The notes beneath the pieces are model-generated. The model did no database searches and was not told the DNA's origin. It saw only the letters and a program-made list of their open reading frames with translations. Position numbers and translations under genes: made by a program. From RGIG464 sp045643185 (GTDB lineage: Bacteria > Myxococcota_A > Bradymonadia > UBA4248), in NCBI GenBank assembly GCA_045643185.1, contig JAZUKH010000164.1, positions 1-32,847 on the forward strand: 32,847 nucleotides of DNA, in the 5' to 3' direction. Below are positions 8,614 through 15,338 of this stretch, in pieces (position 1 is the first letter of the stretch; each line of letters opens with the position of its first letter).

Positions 8614-8694
8614 CGGTCCGCACGTCTCTAACGGGTCGCGAGGTCCGCACGTCTCTAACGGGTCGCGCGGTCCGCACGTCTCTAACGGGCCGCG
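8614..8694 (+). repeat. Three tandem 27-bp units downstream of plsC
   Basis: Units at 8614-8640, 8641-8667 and 8668-8694 share GGTCCGCACGTCTCTAACGG followed by GTCGCG (last copy GCCGCG). The ACGTCTCTA core matches the hairpin tips of the dispersed elements B and C. The TAGAGACG at the plsC stop (8604-8611) pairs with CGTCTCTA of unit 1. Confidence 0.85.
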
Positions 8695-8978
8695 CGCCAA
8701 AACGCGACAAGGCAAAAAATGTGTTTTTTCAAAAAAACCTGTCACGTTTGAACATGTGCCTGGCAATATATAATAGTGGGGGAATGTAGTAGCACCTACA
8801 TGTAGGTGCAGCCAATGGGTGCAACCAACCGCGTGCCAAAACACGACAAGGCAAAAAAATGTGTTTTTTCAAAAATAACCTGTCACGTTTGAACATGTGC
8901 CTGGCAATATATAATAGTGGGGGAATGTAGTAACACCTACATGTAGGTGCAACCAATAGGTGCAACCAACCGCGTGCC
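8690..8978 (+). repeat. Tandem duplication of a ~139-bp segment with promoter-like boxes and a palindrome
   Basis: Copy 1 is 8697-8835 and copy 2 is 8836-8975, nearly identical; a third CCGCGTGCC at 8969-8977 marks the right junction. Each copy holds in order GACAAGGCAAAAAA, a T6-C-A5-7 hairpin, TTGAAC (8748, 8889), TATAAT (8769, 8910; 15-bp gap, or TAATAG at 17 bp), a G5 run, and the palindrome CACCTACATGTAGGTG (8793-8808, 8934-8949; extended to 18 bp in copy 1). No reading frame looks real. It could be a duplicated promoter/operator, or two copies of a small RNA gene. Confidence 0.85.
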
Positions 8979-9000
8979 GATGACTGTTCAATCGGTCGAA

Positions 9001-9111
9001 GGCCCTGCCAGGCGAAGGGGTAGCGGCGTATTTCGTATTTCTGTAGAGACGCGTGGTCCACACGTCTCTACAGAAATACGAAATAGCCGCGTAGGGGAAG
9101 GCTTTCCCCTC
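9001..9111 (+). repeat. Dispersed palindromic element, copy C
   Basis: The element runs from GGCCCTGCCAGGCGAAGGGG through TAGCGGCG, a hairpin, GCCGCGTAGGGG and a TTTCCCCTCC foot. The hairpin spans 9029-9085 with arms of 28 bases around a single central T at 9057 and only one mismatch (C at 9052 against A). The tip GTAGAGACG..CGTCTCTAC is shared with copy B. Confidence 0.9.
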
Positions 9112-9143
9112 CCCACATCATGCCCACCTTCTACCCCAAAATT

Positions 9144-9171
9144 TTGCCTGGTCAGTGGTCTCTACTACAAT
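9144..9171 (+). promoter_or_regulatory. Candidate promoter for the TPR gene
   Basis: TTGCCT (9144-9149), a 16-bp spacer and TACAAT (9166-9171) lie 73 bp before the ATG at 9245. Confidence 0.4.
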
Positions 9172-9244
9172 AGCACTCGCGTTTTTTACGCATGAAAGGG
9201 CATGGATGCCCGCCTCGCACCTTTCAACCCTATTGAGTAGAATC

Positions 9245-9889
9245 ATGACCATTGAAACTCAAAAACTGCTTCGAGCAGCAATCGAAAACGAAAATAATGG
9301 CGACATTATCGAAGCAATGAAAGGGTATCGCGACGTGTACCAGGCCGATCCGCACAATCAGGATGCTATTCTTGGACTTGGACGCATCGCGTATTCCCTT
9401 GGAAAGATCGAATATGCGTTCGACTTTTTTGTGAAGCTGCTGATTGAAAATCACAAACACCCCTGGGGATATTGGGGTCGTGCTGCCGTGTATTATGAAT
9501 ACGGTCAGCCGGAACGGGCGCTCATGGAGATCCGTCGCGCGATCGAGCTCGATCATCCCGCGACACAGCTCCGCATCGACTGCGCTGTGCTCCTCAACGA
9601 GCATGGCCACTATCAGGAAGCGCTCGACTCGCTCAAAGCACTCAGCGACGAAGACTTTGACGAAGACGCCGAGATTGAATGGTGCTATGCCGAACTCAAA
9701 CTCGGCGAACCTTCGACCGCGACACAGCAAATGATCCTCAGTCACGTCGATTCTGACATCGACCAAACCCCAAGCATCTGGCTGATGTTCTACGGAAAAC
9801 TCATGGAAACCAATGACAATCCGCAAAGCCAGGCTGTGATCGATCTCGCTTTACAAAAAGAACCCGAACTTGCCGAACGATTCGGTTGA
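9245..9889 (+). CDS. TPR-repeat protein, cytoplasmic
   Basis: The start is taken at ATG 9245 (MTIETQKLLRAAIENENNGD), where TPR-like sequence begins; an upstream in-frame GTG at 9155 would overlap the candidate promoter. The 214-residue product is built of helix-turn-helix TPR units with the usual spacing of small and aromatic residues (GDIIEAMKGYRDVYQADPHN, ILGLGRIAYSLGKIEYAFDF, WGRAAVYYEYGQPERALMEI). There is no signal peptide or TM segment. It probably acts as a protein-interaction scaffold; the partner is unknown. It ends 70 bp from the convergent histidine kinase. Confidence 0.8.
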   Translation: MTIETQKLLRAAIENENNGDIIEAMKGYRDVYQADPHNQDAILGLGRIAYSLGKIEYAFDFFVKLLIENHKHPWGYWGRAAVYYEYGQPERALMEIRRAIELDHPATQLRIDCAVLLNEHGHYQEALDSLKALSDEDFDEDAEIEWCYAELKLGEPSTATQQMILSHVDSDIDQTPSIWLMFYGKLMETNDNPQSQAVIDLALQKEPELAERFG

Positions 9890-9910
9890 TTTCGTCACGT
9901 TTGAATGAAG

Positions 9911-9938
9911 AAAAAGGATGACCTAAGTCATCCTTTTT
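9911..9938. terminator. Bidirectional intrinsic terminator between the TPR gene and the histidine kinase
   Basis: AAAAAGGATGAC (9911-9922), loop CTAA, then GTCATCCTTTTT with a T-run to 9940. The A-run on the left gives a T-tract on the minus strand, so it can serve both convergent genes. Confidence 0.9.
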
Positions 9939-9958
9939 TTGTTTTTGAACTCGTTAAA

Positions 9959-11785
9959 CTAGGCGTTGAACGCGATGATAAACGCCGTGCCATGCGGCTC
10001 CACGGGCACGCACGTGATCTGTGCCTGATGTTCATCGACGGTCTTCTTTACGAAGGCCAACCCAAGACCTGTCCCGTCGACCTTGCCATGGGTGACGAAT
10101 GCCTCAAATAGATTCTCGCGGATCTGAGCCGGAATGCCAGGCCCATCGTCTTCGATGCGCAAATACACGTGTTTGTCATCGCCATAGGTCGACAACGTCA
10201 CCGTGCCGTCATGCCCAATGGCCTCCATTGCATTTTTTACAAGATTTTCGATAACACGCTGAATTTTAAGCTCATCGCAACAGATATTTTGCGAATAATG
10301 TTCAACACATCGCAAAGTAATGTGGCGTTTTTCAGCCTCATTCTGAAGCATTTCGAGTGAGCCTCTGAACATTTTTTCGAATGTGGTATTGCGCAAAAGG
10401 AGCGCTGAATCACCGCGTGCAAATTGCAGGATCTCGGCGATCATAACTTTGATGCGGTCGATATTGCGTTCGACGGTCTCCACAGCCTGATCGCGTTTTT
10501 CAGGCGCAATGTCAGGAAAAGCGAGCAATTCGGTGTAGCCGGAGATATTGGCAAGCGGCGTTTTCATGTCGTGCAGCAACGAAGACATCATTTGTCCGAT
10601 GATCGTCAGAGCTTTTTCACGTTGATCGGCTTCGCGCTTCTGTCGCATGGTGATGAGCACCGACAGACTGGTCGCGATGAGCGTGAAAAGGCGTCCGTCG
10701 TTGGGCGAATAGTCCTCGGCACATTCGAGGTCGCGACCCAGCACGAAAATGCCGCAATTCTGGTCGCCATTTTTGAGCGCGACTGCCATGATGGCACCAA
10801 GTTCGACGCCAAGCTCGGTCTGCACGAGCCGCTGAAGCTTTTCATCGTCACCCGGTCTCAGCATGACAGGGACGGCAGCCCCCAAAACCTGTTTTACCAG
10901 ACCCAGTTTGTGGGATTCACAACGTTCGACCAGCGAGGAGCAGCTTATGGCGGAGCTGTTTGCATCCGGCCGCGTCATTTCAAACAAACGCGTTTCAACG
11001 GGCTCGCACATCACGACCGCGGCGTAATGCGAATGAAACGTCTTGAGACAACGCGGCAGCATGCGGCTGACAAAGTCATTCAGATCAAGCGACTGCGCCG
11101 CGTCACGTTCGAGCTCAAACAACATCGTTTGTTCGTCATTGCGCTGTTCCAATTCGCGGTTTTTTTGCTCCAAACGTGTGCGCGCATCGATCAGCTCCGC
11201 GTTCTTGTAGGTCAGGTCGAGATATGACTTGTATTGTGAAATGCTGACACCGATCTGCGAACAAATGGATTCAAGCAGTTCCGCGTCTTCAAGCGTGAAA
11301 TAGCCGCGGTAACGGTTCAAAACCTGCACGACGCCGATCAACTCATTGCGGATGAAGATCGGGGAGGCAATGCACGACGTCGTTTTGAACCCGTTTTTTT
11401 CGTCAAACGACGGATCAAAATGCGGATCGAGGTAAGCGTCTTTGCAATTCAGCGCTTCGCGCGTCAAAGCCACGTGTCCGGCAATGCCCTGCCCAAGTTT
11501 GAGCGTGATCGGCGACTTCACGTTCTGCGCGATCGTCGTCTCAAGCACAGTTTCGCCGTCACGCGTCTTGACAAGAAACAGCGTCGTGCGCTCCGCGCGC
11601 ATCAACTGCGAGATCTGGGAACAGATCGTCTTCAAAACACGCTCATCGCTGTGATTCGACGTCACTTCCGCCGCGATCACCTTGAACGCCTCAACCTGCT
11701 CCTGCATACGGATCAGGCGTTCTTTCATAAACTTGTAATCAAGGGCTTCCATATCACCTAAAGCCCACAAATTCTCATCACTCAT
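9959..11785 (-). CDS. Soluble GAF-GAF sensor histidine kinase
   Basis: The 608-residue product has no TM segment, so it is a cytoplasmic sensor. A first GAF domain spans about 35-185 (ERTTLFLVKTRDGE, GQGIAGHVA, FIRNELIGVVQVLNRY). A short coiled coil at 190-225 leads to a second, more divergent GAF-like region at about 225-380. The HisKA dimerisation helix carries the phospho-acceptor His405 in LLHDMKTPLANISGY. The HATPase domain shows the N-box VIENLVKNAMEAI (511-523), G1 DDGPG (546-550) and G2 GTGLGLAF (571-578). All key residues are present. No response regulator is adjacent, so it is an orphan kinase. The minus-strand ATG at 11785 gives a good N-terminus; the ribosome site AGGCAC is modest. 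Confidence 0.9.
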   Translation of the reverse strand: MSDENLWALGDMEALDYKFMKERLIRMQEQVEAFKVIAAEVTSNHSDERVLKTICSQISQLMRAERTTLFLVKTRDGETVLETTIAQNVKSPITLKLGQGIAGHVALTREALNCKDAYLDPHFDPSFDEKNGFKTTSCIASPIFIRNELIGVVQVLNRYRGYFTLEDAELLESICSQIGVSISQYKSYLDLTYKNAELIDARTRLEQKNRELEQRNDEQTMLFELERDAAQSLDLNDFVSRMLPRCLKTFHSHYAAVVMCEPVETRLFEMTRPDANSSAISCSSLVERCESHKLGLVKQVLGAAVPVMLRPGDDEKLQRLVQTELGVELGAIMAVALKNGDQNCGIFVLGRDLECAEDYSPNDGRLFTLIATSLSVLITMRQKREADQREKALTIIGQMMSSLLHDMKTPLANISGYTELLAFPDIAPEKRDQAVETVERNIDRIKVMIAEILQFARGDSALLLRNTTFEKMFRGSLEMLQNEAEKRHITLRCVEHYSQNICCDELKIQRVIENLVKNAMEAIGHDGTVTLSTYGDDKHVYLRIEDDGPGIPAQIRENLFEAFVTHGKVDGTGLGLAFVKKTVDEHQAQITCVPVEPHGTAFIIAFNA

Positions 11786-11905
11786 GCGGTGTGCCTATTT
11801 CGCGCCTCGTCCGGGCTAGTCCCATGACCAAAAGATGCGCGCTACAACCCCTCAGTTTAACACACTTATTCTCACCCTTTCTAGAGAATAGACATACGTC
11901 ATATC

Positions 11906-11950
11906 TTGACCTTAGCGTCATAGTCTTCTAAAAATAAGCATCATTTTTAG
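11906..11950 (+). promoter_or_regulatory. Candidate promoter with an overlapping dyad for the lamin-tail lipoprotein gene
   Basis: TTGACC (11906-11911), a 17-bp spacer and TAAAAA (11929-11934) form a sigma-70-like promoter. The dyad CTAAAAAT (11928-11935) / ATTTTTAG (11943-11950) overlaps the -10 box and the expected start site, a good operator position. GGAGG follows at 11974-11978. Confidence 0.45.
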
Positions 11951-11984
11951 GCGTATTCTGCGTCTTTTTTTTTGGAGGATGTTC

Positions 11985-14744
11985 ATGTCTAATCAGAAAT
12001 TATTGATTCTCAGCCTTTGTGCCTTGTCAGGTCTTGGAACGATGGCCTGTGCCGAAGATACTTCATCATCGGCAGGTGCGACCTGTTCATCACAACGCGA
12101 ATGCAGCAACACCCAGAGCTGTTCTACCATCGACGAAGCGTCTGGAACACGCGTCTGTGTTGAAAAAGATGTTTGCACAAACGGCAAAAAAGACAAGGAT
12201 TACGGCAGCTATAACGAAACAGACATCGACTGCGGCGGTATTTGCGGTGCCACCTGCGCTGAAAACAAACACTGCCTGACCGATAATGACTGCATGACCG
12301 GTCTGAAATGCAACGAACAGCACGTCTGCGAAATCAAAAAATGCTCGAACGACAGTGAATGCGCCCCCTACACATGCAACACCTCGACAGGCTCCTGCGT
12401 CATTCCCGAAACGACGACCTGTGCCGATCATCTCGACCAGCTGCTCATCAACGAATTCATGGCAGCCCCTGACAACACCAAGACTTCTACCTCATCCTTC
12501 ACGCTCAATGGCAACGTGGAAGAATGCAAATTCGCTGAAGTCGTCAACAAGAGCGACAAAAGCATCGCACTCGACGGCTGCACGCTCGTGATTCAGCGCA
12601 CCGACGCCGACAAATCAAGCAAGACCCCACTGGTCGGAAGCCTTCCGCCAAAAGGCGCCGCCATCGTTCACGACTGCGACACGTTGGCTTTGCCCGCCAA
12701 CGCCCTCAACCTCAAAATGAGCACCCCGGCCAGTCTCACACAGGGTGGAACCTACGAGCTGTATATCTCGGCCAACAAAGAAGATGGCACCGAAGTCAAA
12801 AGCAAAGTCATGACGTCCGAAGCCGCGACCAAGGGCACGTCGATGAACCTCTCAAAAGACCTCGACGATACCTCCACCGCGTTGATCAAACATACCGACG
12901 TTCCGGGCAGCGTCGCCGTCGCCTCACCGGGCTATTGCGTCAACGGCGGACTCTTCAGCAACGGTTGCCAGTCCACATGCGGCAATAACCAGAAGGATGG
13001 CGCCGAATCCGACGTCGACTGCGGCGGTGTCTGCGCTAAATGCGCCAAAGACAAAGCCTGTAACTCCGATGACGACTGCGCCAGCGCCAAATGCACCGAA
13101 CACAAATGCGTCGACAAAGCCTGCGAAAAACCAGAAGACTGCGGCGACCCAGCCAAATGGTCATGCGATGCTGGCGCCTGCAACAAACTTCCGGCCTGCG
13201 ACGACAATGAGAAAAACGGCACCGAATCCGACATCGACTGCGGCGGCTCCTGCGCCAATAAATGTCTTGGCACCCAATCCTGTAACGGCAATGAAGACTG
13301 CAAGTATAATAACTGCGTCGACGGAAAATGCGTCGATCCCAGTTCACGTGCGGCCCAAGCCACCGACCTCGTCATCAACGAAGTCCTCGTCTACGCAAAC
13401 ACCAGTTCCAAATTCGACCTCCTCGACGGTGAACACAAACAGTGCGAATTCGTCGAAATCGTCAACGTCTCGTCCGAAGCCATCAGCCTCGACAACGTGA
13501 CCGTCAACATCGCAAGCCCGGACGGCGGTTCCACCAAAAAGCTCAACACCGCTCTCTCTGGCATCCTCAAAGGCAAAACCGCCCTCATCATGCACAACTG
13601 CGAGCTTCCGCTCAAAGGCGGCGCCGTCAGCTACCCGATAGACGCCAATATCATGACCAACGAGCACGCTTATGATGTCACACTCACCGTCGATGGCACC
13701 GAAGCCCAGAAATTCTCGGTCAACATCGACCTCGGTAAACTCAAGGGCAAATCCGCAAACCTCGCCACTGACCTCAACAAATCCGCCAACATCGTCGACC
13801 ACTCCACACTCGAAGGCGGCTACGTCGCATCCCCGGGCATCTGCTCGAACGGCGGCTTCTTCAGCACCGGTTGCGTCAACACTTGCTCAGACAAAAAACT
13901 CAGTGGCGACGAATCCGACATCGATTGCGGCGGCTCCTGCGCTAAATGCGCTGATGGCGCAACCTGCAACAAACCCGAAGACTGCGCTTCAAACAGCTGC
14001 GAGAATGGTCACTGCGCCACCACCAAGTGCACCGACAACGAACAGTGCGACGCCGCCACCACATGCGGTCTCTGCAATTACGTCACAGGTCAATGCATCA
14101 CCGGTGAAACACCAGCCGCCGGCGACATCATCATCAACGAGGTCCTGAATGATGCAGATGGAAAACTCCTCATGCCTATGACCAAATTTGGGGAACAAAT
14201 GCAGGTCGAATTCGTTGAACTCCAAAACACGACGAACAAGCGACTGATGATCAAAGGACTTACAATACAATTTGATAAAGATGCTGATAACACCTCTGAC
14301 AAAACCTATAATGTCGGCCAGATCAAGGGCAACGCTTGTTTGGAACCAAATCAGTTCTATGTCTCTTATTATCTTAAAGATAAATCACAATATATTGAAT
14401 TCACAGGAAATACGATAACCGCCAATGACTTGGGCTCTTCTATCATGACAAACGAGCATGACTATATCCTTACCTTGCTCAATGGCTCAAGCGAGCTCCA
14501 TAAAGTCTTCGTTCCAGGTGATAAAACCAAGTTTGCAGAGTACGGTATTGAAAAATATAAAAAAGGCGTCTCCCAGATCTACGTTGGCGGCATCTATCAG
14601 CCTGTTTACAATAACATGGACATGCTCATCTATCACGATGATTATCAAAGCAGCGATGGCTACGTCTGCGACACGATGACGCCCGGCGCCGATAACTTCA
14701 CCAACCTTTCATCAACCGCTTGCGACGACCCGGTCGCCGAATAA
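11985..14744 (+). CDS. Large Cys-rich lipoprotein with three lamin-tail-like domains
   Basis: The start is ATG 11985, 6 nt after GGAGG; the ATG at 11979 touches the Shine-Dalgarno. The 919-residue product opens MSNQKLLILSLCALSGLGTM followed by AC, a type II signal peptide, so it should be an envelope or surface lipoprotein. It alternates two module types. Cys-rich modules carry NGxESDIDCGGSCAKC-type motifs (six-Cys knots, also 'CNSDDDCASAKC'). Beta-rich domains begin LLINEFMAAP, LVINEVLVYA and IIINEVLNDA and contain FxEVVN/FVEIVN/FVELQN then 'I.L.G', the pattern of the lamin-tail domain. Domains 1 and 2 are followed by ASPGxCxNGGxFSxGC. Domain 3 (from about 14130) is less GC-rich and lacks the Cys module, suggesting separate origin. 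Function is unknown; adhesion or surface structure is a guess. Confidence 0.85.
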   Translation: MSNQKLLILSLCALSGLGTMACAEDTSSSAGATCSSQRECSNTQSCSTIDEASGTRVCVEKDVCTNGKKDKDYGSYNETDIDCGGICGATCAENKHCLTDNDCMTGLKCNEQHVCEIKKCSNDSECAPYTCNTSTGSCVIPETTTCADHLDQLLINEFMAAPDNTKTSTSSFTLNGNVEECKFAEVVNKSDKSIALDGCTLVIQRTDADKSSKTPLVGSLPPKGAAIVHDCDTLALPANALNLKMSTPASLTQGGTYELYISANKEDGTEVKSKVMTSEAATKGTSMNLSKDLDDTSTALIKHTDVPGSVAVASPGYCVNGGLFSNGCQSTCGNNQKDGAESDVDCGGVCAKCAKDKACNSDDDCASAKCTEHKCVDKACEKPEDCGDPAKWSCDAGACNKLPACDDNEKNGTESDIDCGGSCANKCLGTQSCNGNEDCKYNNCVDGKCVDPSSRAAQATDLVINEVLVYANTSSKFDLLDGEHKQCEFVEIVNVSSEAISLDNVTVNIASPDGGSTKKLNTALSGILKGKTALIMHNCELPLKGGAVSYPIDANIMTNEHAYDVTLTVDGTEAQKFSVNIDLGKLKGKSANLATDLNKSANIVDHSTLEGGYVASPGICSNGGFFSTGCVNTCSDKKLSGDESDIDCGGSCAKCADGATCNKPEDCASNSCENGHCATTKCTDNEQCDAATTCGLCNYVTGQCITGETPAAGDIIINEVLNDADGKLLMPMTKFGEQMQVEFVELQNTTNKRLMIKGLTIQFDKDADNTSDKTYNVGQIKGNACLEPNQFYVSYYLKDKSQYIEFTGNTITANDLGSSIMTNEHDYILTLLNGSSELHKVFVPGDKTKFAEYGIEKYKKGVSQIYVGGIYQPVYNNMDMLIYHDDYQSSDGYVCDTMTPGADNFTNLSSTACDDPVAE

Positions 14745-14750
14745 ACAACT

Positions 14751-14927
14751 ATGTCCCTAAAAAAATTCATCCCTTCCCTCTTCCTGCTCGCTGTCGTGAC
14801 GGCGGCGTGCAGCGATGATAGCTCCTATCCCATGTGTACTTGCGAAATCGACGAAGTTAGTATCGACGACAAATGCGTCAAATTCCCCGACGATTTCGCC
14901 CCCGCCCCATCCGATGACGACCAATAG
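14751..14927 (+). CDS. Small lipoprotein, 58 residues
   Basis: ATG at 14751 lies 6 bp after the stop of the large lipoprotein, so the two are almost certainly cotranscribed. The product starts MSLKKFIPSLFLLAVVTAAC, a clear type II signal peptide with Cys20 as the lipidation site. The mature part is only 38 residues: SDDSSYPMCTCEIDEVSIDD followed by KCVKFPDDF and an acidic Pro-rich end. It has three further Cys residues (29, 31, 42). No family recognised. It may be an accessory or chaperone partner of the upstream lipoprotein, by position only. Confidence 0.7.
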   Translation: MSLKKFIPSLFLLAVVTAACSDDSSYPMCTCEIDEVSIDDKCVKFPDDFAPAPSDDDQ

Positions 14928-14938
14928 TCTTTTTGGAT

Positions 14939-15045
14939 GAGGGGGAAGTCTCCCCCTACGCGGCTATTTTTCCCATGATGCCGCGTAGTATGCTACGCAG
15001 CATCATGGAAAAAATACGCCGCTACCCCTTCGCCTGGCAGGGCCC
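14939..15045 (-). repeat. Dispersed palindromic element, copy D (reverse orientation)
   Basis: The conserved feet (GAGGGGGAAGTCTCCCCC on the left, AGCGGCGTATT.. to GGGCCC read on the minus strand) flank a hairpin unrelated in sequence to the other copies. TATTTTTCCCATGATGCC then GCGTAG pairs with CTACGC and AGCATCATGG then AAAAAATA, 22 of 24 positions, tip TATG. It begins 11 bp after the small lipoprotein stop. Confidence 0.9.
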
Positions 15046-15093
15046 AAAACTTATTTCGTTACTATCCTCCTGGGCGCGCCGCAGGCCATACGC

Positions 15094-15126
15094 CCGAAAA
15101 AAAGAAACCCGCTCAAACGAGCGGGT
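15094..15126 (-). terminator. Intrinsic terminator downstream of polA
   Basis: On the minus strand ACCCGCTC, loop GTTT, GAGCGGGT is followed by TTCTTTTTTTC. Stem positions are 15107-15114 and 15119-15126. It lies about 210 bp after the polA stop, leaving a long 3' untranslated segment. Confidence 0.8.
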
Positions 15127-15143
15127 CTCTAAGGGAGGAAGTT

Positions 15144-15326
15144 ATGAAGAGAATGTTCGACGTGTTCAATCGATCTTGTTCAAGGATCGATATCGTTTTC
15201 AGACAAGCCGCTGGGAAAGTTGGCTCATCTGAGTCAGATAATCAAGCAAATACTATGCCAATGATGTGTGACTTAATTTGCAACAGAGCCGATTCACCCA
15301 GTGAACCAGTCTGCCTTTGCGGATAG
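15144..15326 (+). CDS. Doubtful small ORF with a strong ribosome binding site
   Basis: ATG at 15144 is preceded by AAGGGAGGAAGTT, one of the better Shine-Dalgarno sequences in the window. The 60-residue product begins MKRMFDVFNRSCSRIDIVFR and ends with a Cys-containing part (MMCDLICN, EPVCLCG). No signal peptide, family or codon pattern supports it, and it lies antisense to the polA 3' untranslated region. A perfect 7-bp inverted repeat ATCGATC/GATCGAT lies inside it. The 14928-15338 stretch otherwise holds only the element copy D and the polA terminator. Confidence 0.25.
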   Translation: MKRMFDVFNRSCSRIDIVFRQAAGKVGSSESDNQANTMPMMCDLICNRADSPSEPVCLCG

Positions 15327-15338
15327 CCACAGACGACG

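Noticed and set aside
7603..8694. Tandem 28-bp and 27-bp repeats as a possible CRISPR array
   Set aside because: Units are directly adjacent without spacers, and no cas genes are present.
8729..9061. Minus-strand frames in the 139-bp duplication
   Set aside because: Two tandem copies of one non-coding segment give the same peptide twice; no start signal or family.
14933..15232. 100-codon frame beginning MDEGEVSPYAAIFP
   Set aside because: It is the dispersed element read as protein; the same peptide pieces recur at other copies on either strand, and no ribosome site precedes it.
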